Source of the DNA: Vagococcus carniphilus
GTDB taxonomy: Bacteria; Bacillota; Bacilli; Lactobacillales; Vagococcaceae
DNA: 64,000 bases
Reading direction: 5' to 3'
Assembly: GCF_014397115.1 (NCBI RefSeq)
Contig: NZ_CP060720.1
Location: forward strand, 1,876,001-1,940,000
The notes under the pieces are model-generated. The model searched no databases and was not told the DNA's origin. It was given only the letters and a program-made list of their open reading frames with translations. The position numbers and the translations under genes are program-made. Positions 55,201 to 62,748 of the stretch are shown piece by piece. Position 1 is the first letter of the stretch; the number at the start of each line of letters is the position of its first letter.

Positions 55201-55637
55201 AAAACTTCTTCCACACTATCTACTGGTCCATCTGTTCCAGGAATAGAAGCTACACCAGCTGAAATAGCCGCTTCTTTAGCTTTGATTTTATCCCCAAAAA
55301 TATCTAAATGATGGAGAGTTGGGCCCACAAAAGTAATTCCCTCCTCAGCACATCTTTTAGCAAACTCTAAGTTTTCAGATAAAAATCCGTATCCGGGATG
55401 AATTGAATCAGCTCCCGACTCTTTAGCAATTCGAATAATATCTTCAATATCTAAATAGGCATCAGTTGCTTTTTTTCCCTTACCTACTAAATAAGCTTCA
55501 TCTGCTTTAAAACGATGCATAGAACGCTCATCTTCTGTTGCATAGATTGCTACTGTATCAATATCTAGTTCCGTACATGCACGGAAGACACGAATAGCAA
55601 TTTCCCCTCTGTTAGCTACTAATACCTTTTTCATCAT
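52209..55637 (-). CDS. pyc: Pyruvate carboxylase
   Basis: This 1142-aa biotin enzyme carboxylates pyruvate to oxaloacetate. Biotin carboxylase spans about 1-450 (KASLGGGGRGMR, FIEVNPRVQVEH); the carboxyltransferase domain is about 530-830 (TTFRDAHQSLLATRVR, IKDMAGLL, HLHTHDTAG); an allosteric/tetramerisation domain follows. The biotinyl domain is at the end (LITEAMKMETT, with the biotinylated Lys). Length and domain order are complete. It lies 15 bp after ftsW. Confidence 0.96.
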   Translation of the reverse strand: MMKKVLVANRGEIAIRVFRACTELDIDTVAIYATEDERSMHRFKADEAYLVGKGKKATDAYLDIEDIIRIAKESGADSIHPGYGFLSENLEFAKRCAEEGITFVGPTLHHLDIFGDKIKAKEAAISAGVASIPGTDGPVDSVEEVLAFANEFGFPIMIKASLGGGGRGMRVARDEKEAIEGYDRAKSEAKAAFGNDEVYVEKYISNPKHIEVQILGDTHGNVIHLFERDCSVQRRHQKVVEVAPCVSMSEEQREEICQAAVKLMKHVGYVNAGTVEFLVEGDNFYFIEVNPRVQVEHTITELITDVDIVMSQLQIAMGKNLHGEIGLPTQDKLSIHGYAIQCRITTEDPLNNFMPDIGKIDTYRSPGGYGIRLDIGNAFAGAVVTPFFDSLLVKVCTHAITFDQTIEKMRRALKEFRIRGVKTNIPFLANVINHQTFKSGQAITTFIDESPELFEFPRVRDRGNKTMKYIGEVTVNGFPGVETSKKKYQKEARIPQKIVERPQILTAKNILDQSGQEAVVDWIKNKEEVLLTDTTFRDAHQSLLATRVRTTDLKRIAKQTDEGIPELFSSEMWGGATFDVAYRFLNEDPWIRLRKLRKLMPNTLFQMLFRGSNAVGYQNYPDNVLKEFIELAASEGIDVFRIFDSLNWLPQMEKSIQYVRDTGKLAEAAICYTGDVLDPNRSKYNLAYYKNMAKDLEKMGAHIIAIKDMAGLLKPEAAYQLVTELKSTVDVPIHLHTHDTAGNGIMTYAAATKAGVDIVDVAMSAMSSATSQPSMSSLYYALNDSSRTPNVDIENVQQINHYWEDVRSYYRPFENGISAPQTEVYSHEMPGGQYSNLQQQAKAVGLEERWEEIKDMYATVNLLFGDIIKVTPSSKVVGDMALFMVQNNLTSDDIYQKGRELNYPESVISFFKGDLGQPTGGFPKELKDIILNGRPSIEVRPGSLAESVDFEEIKKELKELIGFEPSSKDVISYIMYPQVFLDYCKTHDSFGDVELLDTMTFFQGMRVGETIEVRIEKGKTLIITLDEIGEPDLEGNRVLFFNLNGQRREIIIKDQNIKSQVIMKEKCEPTNQGHIGATMPGSVLDVLVEVGEQVHKGDALLITEAMKMETTIYSKRDGVVKRVLAKSGEAIQSGDLLIELTI

Positions 55638-55652
55638 TAATTCCCTCCAACC

Positions 55653-56891
55653 TTATTTATGATGTTCTAATAATCTAGTTTGTTCTCTGTATTCAATTGC
55701 AATTTGTTCATTTCGTTGATCAAATCGTTGTTTTTTCTCATCCGCACTAATATTTAATGCAAACCCAACACCAATCGATAAGGTAATCAAGCTAGATCCT
55801 CCTTGGCTTAAAAATGGAAATGTTACACCTGTTAATGGAATAATTCCCGTAATTCCACCAATATTAATAAATGTCTGAATTAAAATCATTCCACCAATAC
55901 CAATACACATCATTGAATTAAATGTGTTTTTTGATTTTATTCCAATAACTAAAATTCTAAGAATTAAAAATAGTAACATTCCTAAAATAACAATTGCTAC
56001 AATTAATCCTAATTCTTCGATAACAATTGAAAACATAAAGTCGGTTTGTGCTTCAGGTAGAAATCCTTTTTTCTGAATACTATTTCCAATCCCTAAACCA
56101 AACCAGCCCCCATTACTCATCGCGTAGTATGAATTGACCATTTGATGTCCGTCACCAAGTGGGTCAATAAACGGATTAGAGAATGTTCTAAAACGGTTAT
56201 ATACGTATTTGAAACGACCAGGGAATAAAAGTCCACCAGTCATTAAAATCCCTTGGATAGCCACAAATGAACCTACGACACCAACACCCATAGCTAATAA
56301 AGTATAAAAGTAATTAACGCCACTGGCTAGAACCATAATAGACGCAATCATTGCTAAAATAACCGCTCCACCATTATCTGGTTGAATGACTACTAAAAAG
56401 ATGAGTCCACCAATTAAGACAAGTGGCTTTAAGGCTGCTTCCTTAAAATTTTGATTAATCATATTTTGTCTTCTTGAAAGTATATATGCTAAATACCAAA
56501 TAATCACAATTTTTAAAAACTCTGCAGGCTGAATTGTGATGCCACCAATACTTAGCCATCCATCAGCCCCACCACCTGATTGACCTAAATGAGTGAATTT
56601 AGTCAAAATTAACATCAAGCTAATAACAGCAATGGCAATCATAATAAAGTTTTTATTTTGAAACACTTTTGTTTTCATCTTATAAATAAAAACAATTCCT
56701 ATAATACCAATCACAAAAAAAGCAGCTTGCTTAATTGCATCAGTTCCAGGATTTTTTCCTAGTTGAGCTAATTTAGCAGAGCTAGCACTATAAACCATAA
56801 TGATACCCATAATTGACAAAATTAGGTATGGAACCAAAATACTATAGTCTAAATACAGGCGTTTATCTACATGTTTGGGCAAAAAAATCAC
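55653..56891 (-). CDS. ftsW: Septal peptidoglycan polymerase FtsW (SEDS family)
   Basis: This 412-aa protein has about ten membrane helices and makes septal glycan strands with its class B PBP partner. Seen: MVYSASS, GGADGWLSIGGITIQPAEFLK (split by the motif), IQPDNGGAVIL, the loop with YAMSNGGWFGLGIGNS, and GVTFPFLSQGGSSL. Position next to pyc and ylaN is the usual ftsW setting. The GTG at 56891 overlaps the ylaN stop but is very close to AGAGGAA; TTG at 56882 (MPKHVDKR) has better spacing and may be the real start. Confidence 0.92.
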   Translation of the reverse strand: MIFLPKHVDKRLYLDYSILVPYLILSIMGIIMVYSASSAKLAQLGKNPGTDAIKQAAFFVIGIIGIVFIYKMKTKVFQNKNFIMIAIAVISLMLILTKFTHLGQSGGGADGWLSIGGITIQPAEFLKIVIIWYLAYILSRRQNMINQNFKEAALKPLVLIGGLIFLVVIQPDNGGAVILAMIASIMVLASGVNYFYTLLAMGVGVVGSFVAIQGILMTGGLLFPGRFKYVYNRFRTFSNPFIDPLGDGHQMVNSYYAMSNGGWFGLGIGNSIQKKGFLPEAQTDFMFSIVIEELGLIVAIVILGMLLFLILRILVIGIKSKNTFNSMMCIGIGGMILIQTFINIGGITGIIPLTGVTFPFLSQGGSSLITLSIGVGFALNISADEKKQRFDQRNEQIAIEYREQTRLLEHHK

Positions 56892-57193
56892 TTCCTCTCG
56901 TTGCTAAAATCTTTCTTTTTTTGCTCATCATAGACATTAACGTACACCTGATTTAATTCTTTTTCTAATTCAACAATCAGCTTACTACCTTCTTCTTTAG
57001 TTAAAATTCCAAGTTTTTGAGCATAATCTACTTGCTTTGAAAAACCATACATTTGTGTATCTACAACCTCTTCAAAAGCTTTACATTGTGTAATACATTG
57101 ATAGTTTCTTTGATTTGAAATTAATTGTCTTATTTTTGAGGCTTCTTGGTCTAGTGCCTCTAAGGCCTTTTCTTTTGCTATTTCTAAAAACAT
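56888..57193 (-). CDS. ylaN: YlaN-family protein (UPF0358)
   Basis: This 101-aa helical protein has YlaN features: KALEALDQEASKIRQLI, then CKAFEEVVDTQMYGFSKQVDYA and LGILTKEEG. B. subtilis YlaN is linked to iron homeostasis and reported to act with Fur. ATG at 57193 follows GGAGGG at seven bases; the frame runs on to 57286 without support. It is the first gene of the ftsW-pyc-ylb operon. Confidence 0.9.
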   Translation of the reverse strand: MFLEIAKEKALEALDQEASKIRQLISNQRNYQCITQCKAFEEVVDTQMYGFSKQVDYAQKLGILTKEEGSKLIVELEKELNQVYVNVYDEQKKKDFSNERK

Positions 57194-57336
57194 GATAGCC
57201 CTCCTTATTATTGATATATTATAGCACATGGTATACATGTGATTTAGCGTTTTTTTCTTTAAAAAAAGATATTTAGTTGCTTTCATCTATAATAGTCTAT
57301 TTGCGCTATCATTGTAAAGAAAACTAGCAATAAAAA

Positions 57337-57366
57337 AAAGCAAAAGAAATAAATTCTTTTGCTTTG
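57337..57366 (-). terminator. Terminator of sodA
   Basis: A 12-bp stem (AAAGCAAAAGAA with TTCTTTTGCTTT) is followed by a T-run on the minus strand, just after the sodA stop. Confidence 0.85.
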
Positions 57367-57374
57367 TTAATTCA

Positions 57375-57983
57375 CTATTTAATTGCTGCGTAACGTTTAT
57401 TAACTTCATCCCAGTTAATAACATTAAAGAAAGCTTTAATATAGTCTGGACGAACATTACTATATTTTTTATAGTAAGCATGTTCCCAAACATCAAGTCC
57501 TAATAAAGGTGTTTTTCCTTCTGTTAATGGAGAATCTTGATTTGGAGTAGACATAATTTCTAATTTTCCATTATTATCAACTAACCAAGCCCAGCCAGAA
57601 CCGAAACGACCTACTCCTGCTGCAGCAAATGCTTCTTTAAAAGCATCATAACTTCCAAATGCGCTCTCAATAGCACCTTTAATTGCTCCAGTTGGTTCGC
57701 CACCTGCATTTGGTCCCATAATTTCCCAGAAGAAAGCATGGTTAGCATGTCCACCACCATTGTTTCTTACTGCCATACGGATGTCTTCAGGAACATCGTT
57801 TAAGTTTGCGATTAATTCTTCAATTGATTTATTACCTAGTTCAGGATGTTTTTCAATTGCAGCGTTTAAGTTAGTTACATAAGTATTATGATGTTTATCA
57901 TGATGTAACTTCATCGTTAACTCGTCAATATGTGGTTCTAATGCATCGTATGCATATGGTAAATCTGGTAATGTGTATGCCAT
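57375..57983 (-). CDS. sodA: Superoxide dismutase (Mn/Fe type)
   Basis: This 202-aa cytosolic enzyme converts superoxide to peroxide and oxygen. Metal ligands are in [10 protein letters not shown] (first His), [13 protein letters not shown] (second His) and LDVWEHAYY (Asp and His). GSGWAWLV and [15 protein letters not shown] are typical of Mn-cofactored Gram-positive SodA, although metal choice cannot be proven here. It has its own promoter region and leader hairpin. Confidence 0.95.
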   Translation of the reverse strand: MAYTLPDLPYAYDALEPHIDELTMKLHHDKHHNTYVTNLNAAIEKHPELGNKSIEELIANLNDVPEDIRMAVRNNGGGHANHAFFWEIMGPNAGGEPTGAIKGAIESAFGSYDAFKEAFAAAGVGRFGSGWAWLVDNNGKLEIMSTPNQDSPLTEGKTPLLGLDVWEHAYYKKYSNVRPDYIKAFFNVINWDEVNKRYAAIK

Positions 57984-58006
57984 TATAATAGCCTCCTAAT
58001 ATTTAT

Positions 58007-58024
58007 AACCATTATTCAATGGTT
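58007..58024 (-). repeat. Perfect inverted repeat in the sodA leader
   Basis: AACCATT and AATGGTT, separated by four bases, lie about 25 bases before the sodA start. It could be an RNA hairpin stabilising the mRNA or an operator. Confidence 0.6.
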
Positions 58025-58167
58025 GGTTCTTCTAACATTTTCAATATACCATTAAGCTAAGAGAAAAACAAAAAATTGAACTGGAAAAACAATTATTTTT
58101 AAAACTTGTCTCTAATCCTTAAAAACGTTACAATAAGGGGTATTGAATATTGCAAAAGGAGACCTTT

Positions 58168-58983
58168 ATGAGTACATTTAATTTAATCAAAGCAGCTTTT
58201 ACACAACCGACCTTGTTAATAGAAGGACGGAAGAAAAAGGGTTTCCATGTTTTTTTATACATGATACTCTTGTCAATCATCTTAAGTTTACCTGTCGTCT
58301 TTCAGAGTATGGACATTTTAAGCTCTATTAAAGAAGACGGGGATAAGATTGTTCAAAAGCTTCCAGAATTTTCAATTGAAGACGGAAAAATTTTAACAGA
58401 TAAAAAAGATTCCGGCTTTATCTATCAAACCAATTCAATGATTTTTACATTTGACCCTGAAGGAAAAAGAAGTAAAAATGAAGTTGAAGCTGATTCTGTA
58501 GGTGGAGTCATGACAATTGCTCTCTTAAAAAATGAGGCAGTTATAGTGATGCCAACAACCGGATCAACTGCGGATATGTTAGACAGTAATTCGTTTTCAT
58601 TACCTTACACCGCAACACAGATGCGTATTATCAATAAAGAGTTCCTTAATAAAATGCTAACTGGTAATTCCCAAGGGATGCTCCTTTTTGTTTTTGTTTT
58701 ATTAATATCAGCTTTTATGATTTTTGTTAGTTTCTTAGTTGATTTAATCATGATGACATTCTTTGCAAACATTTTTGTCAGAACTCGAATGATTCGTCTG
58801 AAATTTAGTGAAGTTTTTAAAATCTTAGTTTATTGTGCAACTATTCCAACTCTATTAACGATGGCTCTTCAATTTATTTGGCCTAGTTTTCCAATTGGAT
58901 CAATTGCTTTAGCACTAACTTTATTAATTTACTTTAATATCTTTCCAAAACCAACAAGACCTAATCGTAAAAATAAAAAATAG
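58168..58983 (+). CDS. DUF1189 membrane protein
   Basis: This 271-aa protein has one helix near residues 28-45, an external domain (about 46-165) with VIVMPTTGSTADML, and a cluster of three or more helices at the C-terminus ending in KPTRPNRKNKK. This is the DUF1189 topology; the family is of unknown function. ATG at 58168 follows AGGAG at six bases. It is transcribed alone, divergent from sodA. Confidence 0.82.
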   Translation: MSTFNLIKAAFTQPTLLIEGRKKKGFHVFLYMILLSIILSLPVVFQSMDILSSIKEDGDKIVQKLPEFSIEDGKILTDKKDSGFIYQTNSMIFTFDPEGKRSKNEVEADSVGGVMTIALLKNEAVIVMPTTGSTADMLDSNSFSLPYTATQMRIINKEFLNKMLTGNSQGMLLFVFVLLISAFMIFVSFLVDLIMMTFFANIFVRTRMIRLKFSEVFKILVYCATIPTLLTMALQFIWPSFPIGSIALALTLLIYFNIFPKPTRPNRKNKK

Positions 58984-59006
58984 AGGGCCATTACGGCACC
59001 TCTATT
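58980..59006. terminator. Terminator between the DUF1189 and HesB-like genes
   Basis: A stem TAGAGG/CCTCTA extended by GGCC/GGCA-type pairs overlaps the stop codon at 58981-58983 and is followed by TTTTTTT on the plus strand. Confidence 0.7.
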
Positions 59007-59009
59007 TTT

Positions 59010-59297
59010 TTATTTATAAGTATAACTTGGCTCTTTTGTTTTCTCATCCAAGTCAATTTCTAAGCTATAGTCTGCAAAAAACCATTCATCCGCTTCTTCT
59101 GTAAAAAAGTGAATACCATCAATTTTTGTTTCTAGCATTGGGTTATTGGCAGATGTCGCTTCTATTCCTGTCGAAAATCCAACATGAACATTAGTTGCTC
59201 CACCATATTTCCCATAAATACGTAGACTATCACCCTCAGTTAATAATAATTCATCTTTAAACCATTGTGTTGCTTGAGGTGTTATTTTTAATTCCAT
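59010..59297 (-). CDS. HesB/IscA-fold protein without cysteines (YneR-like)
   Basis: This 95-aa protein has the HesB/IscA-like fold by pattern (MELKITPQATQWFKDEL, RIYGKYGG, HVGFSTGIE) but contains no Cys at all, so it cannot carry a Fe-S cluster through the three conserved IscA cysteines. The Firmicute YneR/YfhF-type subgroup is like this; its role is unknown. ATG at 59297 follows GGAGG; a longer frame runs to 59351. Confidence 0.8.
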   Translation of the reverse strand: MELKITPQATQWFKDELLLTEGDSLRIYGKYGGATNVHVGFSTGIEATSANNPMLETKIDGIHFFTEEADEWFFADYSLEIDLDEKTKEPSYTYK

Positions 59298-59346
59298 TTG
59301 CTTTCCTCCACTTCTTTTCACAGATATTGTAACATATACAAAAAAA

Positions 59347-59371
59347 AGCAATGAGTTTTATGCTCATTGCT
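59347..59371 (-). terminator. Terminator after the RCK gene
   Basis: A 9-bp perfect stem (AGCAATGAG/CTCATTGCT, 7-nt loop) is followed by a run of seven T on the minus strand. It includes the end of the stop codon at 59370. Confidence 0.85.
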
Positions 59372-60035
59372 AGCGATTCATTTTATCATCTAAATAATCA
59401 ACATTATCATTGTGACCGACAACCAATAAAATATCATTTTCAAGAATCATCTGATTAGCTGGTGGAGAAACAATTAACTCATTCTTTCCACGTCTAATAG
59501 CCACAATTGTTAAATTAAAGTGTTGTCTGAAATTAATTTCTTCAATCGTTCGATTGTAGAATTTTTTGTTAGTTACAATAACTTCTGCTAAAGAATAATC
59601 CTCAGATAGTTCAATAAAATCTAGCATATTATTAGAAGTCAATTTATGTCCTAAACGTATCCCCATATCTCTTTCTGGATGGACAACAGTATCTGCTCCA
59701 ACTTTGTCTAAAACTCTTGCATGATACTCATTTTGAGCTTTAGCCGTAATTCTTGGAACACCCATCTCTTTAGCCATCAATGTAACTAAGATACTAGCTT
59801 GTATATCCTCACCAATAGCAACAATCACATGATCAAAATTTCTTAAACCTAGAGAACGTAATGTTGCTTCATCTTGAGCATTAGCAACAACTGCATGAGT
59901 TGCAACGTTCATATATTCATTCACACGATCCTCACAACTATCAATCGCTAATACCTCTTGATCTGACTTAATCAATTCGCGACAAACACTGCCCCCAAAT
60001 CGACCTAAACCTATGATTGCAAATGATTTTCTCAT
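59370..60035 (-). CDS. Potassium-channel RCK regulatory subunit (KtrA/KtrC, TrkA type)
   Basis: This 221-aa cytosolic subunit gates a KtrB-type K+ channel by binding nucleotides. The RCK_N domain (about 1-125) has GLGRFGGSVCREL and VIVAIGEDIQASILV; the RCK_C domain (about 140-220), which binds c-di-AMP in relatives, has VVGHNDNVDYLD near the end. The membrane subunit is not encoded nearby, as is common for KtrC-type genes. Confidence 0.9.
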   Translation of the reverse strand: MRKSFAIIGLGRFGGSVCRELIKSDQEVLAIDSCEDRVNEYMNVATHAVVANAQDEATLRSLGLRNFDHVIVAIGEDIQASILVTLMAKEMGVPRITAKAQNEYHARVLDKVGADTVVHPERDMGIRLGHKLTSNNMLDFIELSEDYSLAEVIVTNKKFYNRTIEEINFRQHFNLTIVAIRRGKNELIVSPPANQMILENDILLVVGHNDNVDYLDDKMNR

Positions 60036-60071
60036 TTTTATTTCTCTCCTAACTAATGCAATATACTAAAA

Positions 60072-60713
60072 CTATTTAACTATTCCGTGTTTAAACGCAT
60101 AAATAGCCGCTTGTGTGCGGTCCTCTACGTCTAATTTAGATAATATATTAGAGACATGTGTTTTAACCGTCTTAAGTGTGATAAACAATTCATCTGCAAT
60201 TTCTTGATTGCTTTTTCCTTCAGAGATTAGAAGTAGAATTTCTTTTTCTCTATTTGTTAAATCTTCATGCAATATATGTTCTTTTGGTTTTGATAAACGT
60301 TCCATCATCTTACTTGTTACTTCTGATTCTAAAACCTTTTCTCCTTGATGAGCAGAACGAATCGCATTAGCAATATCTTTTGCTGAAGAAGTTTTTAATA
60401 GGTAGCCTGCTGCGCCTGCTTCAATAGCAGGATAAACCTTTTCATCATCAATAAAACTAGTTACAATAATAATTCGTGCTTCTGGCCAATCTGACAAGAT
60501 TTTTTTTGTCGATTCAATTCCATCCATTACATCCATTACTAAGTCCATTAAAATAACATCTGGCCTTAACTCTAATGCTTTTTCATGCCCTACAAGACCA
60601 TTTTCAGCTTCTCCAATAACTTCAATATCCGGTTGAATCATCAAGTATGAAGAAACTCCCATTCGAACCATCTCATGATCATCCACTAAAAGTACTTTAA
60701 TCAATTGTTTCAC
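60072..60713 (-). CDS. liaR: Cell-envelope stress response regulator LiaR
   Basis: This 213-aa NarL/LuxR-type regulator has a receiver domain with Asp57 as phosphate site (VILMDLVMDVMDG) and a C-terminal HTH (LTNREKEILLLISEGKSNQEIAD, about 148-205). In the LiaFSR system it activates envelope-protective genes on exposure to cell-wall-active agents such as daptomycin and bacitracin. It overlaps liaS by 17 bases. The orthologue in staphylococci is VraR. Confidence 0.93.
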   Translation of the reverse strand: MKQLIKVLLVDDHEMVRMGVSSYLMIQPDIEVIGEAENGLVGHEKALELRPDVILMDLVMDVMDGIESTKKILSDWPEARIIIVTSFIDDEKVYPAIEAGAAGYLLKTSSAKDIANAIRSAHQGEKVLESEVTSKMMERLSKPKEHILHEDLTNREKEILLLISEGKSNQEIADELFITLKTVKTHVSNILSKLDVEDRTQAAIYAFKHGIVK

Positions 60714-61776
60714 TCTCCTCTAGCACAGGAACTTTAATTTCAATACTTGTACCTTGTCCAATAAAACTCACTATTCGGCAAGTACCACCCATTCCAGTCA
60801 CTCGTTCTTTTATGTTATTTAACCCATAACTACCAACTTTTGAACTAGACATATCAAATCCTTGTCCATCATCTACTACTCTAAGTAAAACAGTTTTATC
60901 CATTTTTTTCAAATAAACTTCTAAAGATTTTGCTTTTGCATGTCGTAGTGTATTGGATAGTAGCTCTTGAACAATTCTAAATAAATTATCTTCTATTGAA
61001 CTAGCTAGTTTGACATCTTCTACATTCCATAAAAGTTCAATATTAATTTTAGTTTGTAACTCATTTAAGAGCATCTCAATTCCTTGTTTCAAGGTCTTTG
61101 CCTCTAAATTAATTGGTCTTAAATGAAGTAACAATGCTCTCATCTCAGACTGTGACGTATTAATAATGCCCGCAATCATTTGAACTTGTTTTTCAACAAC
61201 TTCTGGTACATCGAGTTCAGAAATACCCTCATTCAATGCTGATAACATCATCGTTGCTGCAAACAATTGTTGACTCACTGAATCATGAAGTTCACGAGCA
61301 ATTCGGTGTCTTTCTTCTTTAATTAATTCTTCTTTAGACTCACCTTCAACTAACTGAGGGTGACTGTTCAAATCTTGTAATTCTTTCGACATAGAAACTA
61401 ATTTATTTCTAATAGCTAAAATATCTTTATCTAATTCTGTCACAAATACATCATCTACATCTACCATTAGCGATTCAGATAACATTTGATGTTCATAATT
61501 ACCACTTGCTAATAATTGCAAACGTTCTTCAATTTTTCCATAAGCTTTTCGGTTAGATATGTATAGAATAACAATCACTATACCACTAACTGCTAATGCA
61601 ATAATGATAATATAAATAATAATTGGCAATTTGAACATTCTCGTATGGATTAATTCTAGCATCCATTTTTTTTGATTCTTTGCATAAAAATAACTATACA
61701 ACGTTAAGATTAAAACCATAAAAGTTAATAAAAAGGTGTAAAAGAATACCAACGGACGCCCCATTTTAGATATCAT
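60697..61776 (-). CDS. liaS: Cell-envelope stress histidine kinase LiaS
   Basis: This 359-aa membrane kinase has two N-terminal helices (about 8-30 and 50-73) with almost no external loop, typical of intramembrane-sensing kinases. A HAMP-like region follows, then the HisKA_3 domain with ERHRIARELHDSVSQQLFA (His164) and an ATPase domain with NTLRHAKA, DDGQGFD and GSYGLNNIKERV. It overlaps both liaF (four bases) and liaR. Confidence 0.93.
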   Translation of the reverse strand: MISKMGRPLVFFYTFLLTFMVLILTLYSYFYAKNQKKWMLELIHTRMFKLPIIIYIIIIALAVSGIVIVILYISNRKAYGKIEERLQLLASGNYEHQMLSESLMVDVDDVFVTELDKDILAIRNKLVSMSKELQDLNSHPQLVEGESKEELIKEERHRIARELHDSVSQQLFAATMMLSALNEGISELDVPEVVEKQVQMIAGIINTSQSEMRALLLHLRPINLEAKTLKQGIEMLLNELQTKINIELLWNVEDVKLASSIEDNLFRIVQELLSNTLRHAKAKSLEVYLKKMDKTVLLRVVDDGQGFDMSSSKVGSYGLNNIKERVTGMGGTCRIVSFIGQGTSIEIKVPVLEESETID

Positions 61777-62504
61777 ATTCTAATCACCTCTATATCACCT
61801 AAAAGTGTATTGGTGACAATTTTTAACTTTCTTGTAGCTTCATCATATTCATTACTAAACACTTTAATTGATTCATTTTTTAAACGGTAATGCTCATTTT
61901 CAAATTGAGCTTCACCTATCATTGCAGAATGTTCTAACATGACACCAATTCCTGTTGGAACAAGTATTCTTGTCTTTCCAAATCCTTTTCTTACAATAAC
62001 TACATTATCTTCTTTTGGTAACAAGGTATTTCCCAAATCGATAATTGTATCTCCATAAACGATAGACATATTGATATCATCCCACTCATATGTATCATTT
62101 CCAAAGCGTTGGTTTCCAATCCATGGTCGTTTGAATCGTCTACCTGATTTTGAATCACTTGTGACCGTTTTAATCATCTTAATTTGTTTCTTTCGCCATG
62201 GTGCATTTGAAAATAAATCAATACCAGAAACCTCTACACCCTTAAGACCAACAAATAAAATAGCTAAAACAATCATCAGCCAGACTGCTGGACTACTTAA
62301 AAAACAAAGTAGCATCACTACTAAACTCGATACTTTTTGAAAATGATTAAACGAAGTTTTGTGGACTTTTTTAACCGAATAAACAAAGTTAATAATGGCA
62401 AATACTATAAAAATTAATATTGGAATATTTCCCAATAATTGATAAATAGCCCATACAAATAACAATAACTCGGTTACAATAAAAAAACGCCATGAGCTTT
62501 GCAT
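61773..62504 (-). CDS. liaF: LiaF, negative regulator of LiaRS
   Basis: This 243-aa membrane protein has four N-terminal helices (about 5-95) followed by a cytoplasmic beta-rich C-terminal domain (about 130-243, DUF2154/LiaF-like). In Bacillus and enterococci it keeps LiaS inactive without stress. It is the first gene of liaFSR. No liaX or liaI/H gene is seen in the window. Confidence 0.92.
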   Translation of the reverse strand: MQSSWRFFIVTELLLFVWAIYQLLGNIPILIFIVFAIINFVYSVKKVHKTSFNHFQKVSSLVVMLLCFLSSPAVWLMIVLAILFVGLKGVEVSGIDLFSNAPWRKKQIKMIKTVTSDSKSGRRFKRPWIGNQRFGNDTYEWDDINMSIVYGDTIIDLGNTLLPKEDNVVIVRKGFGKTRILVPTGIGVMLEHSAMIGEAQFENEHYRLKNESIKVFSNEYDEATRKLKIVTNTLLGDIEVIRI

Positions 62505-62539
62505 AGTCCTTACTCCTTTTCTATAGAATATTTAAGTTT

Positions 62540-62607
62540 ATTATAACTATCTTTTGTGCATTGTAAAAACCACAAAAGAAGGAAAACGTACTACGACTTT
62601 AGACCTA
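62540..62607 (-). promoter_or_regulatory. liaFSR promoter with possible LiaR box
   Basis: TTTACA (62562-62567), a 16-bp spacer and TATAAT (62540-62545) form a sigma-A promoter on the minus strand. About 25 bp upstream, TAGGTCTAAAGTCGTA (62592-62607) is an imperfect inverted repeat that could be the autoregulatory LiaR site. Confidence 0.55.
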
Positions 62608-62634
62608 GATTTCATCTTAATTAAAAATGAAAAA

Positions 62635-62661
62635 CGAACAATCTTTCACTAAAATTGTTCG
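62635..62661 (-). terminator. Second terminator downstream of greA
   Basis: An 8-bp perfect stem (CGAACAAT/ATTGTTCG, 11-nt loop) is followed by TTTTTC on the minus strand. Together with the next hairpin it forms a tandem terminator. Confidence 0.65.
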
Positions 62662-62683
62662 TCACTCTATTCAATTGAGAACA

Positions 62684-62714
62684 AAAAAAGAGGTTGAGAC
62701 ATAAGTCTCAGCCT
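62684..62714 (-). terminator. First terminator downstream of greA
   Basis: A 10-bp stem (AGGTTGAGAC with GTCTCAGCCT, one wobble pair; 4-nt loop) is followed by TTTTTTTG on the minus strand. Confidence 0.85.
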
Positions 62715-62748
62715 AAAAAAATGTTTTCTTACGAAATTTTTTCTATTC

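Noticed and set aside
57287-57496. 69-codon minus-strand ORF overlapping the sodA end
   Set aside because: Out-of-frame reading of sodA and its terminator, with no ribosome site.
62071-62340. 89-codon plus-strand ORF within liaF
   Set aside because: Opposite strand of a conserved membrane protein gene; composition typical of a shadow frame.
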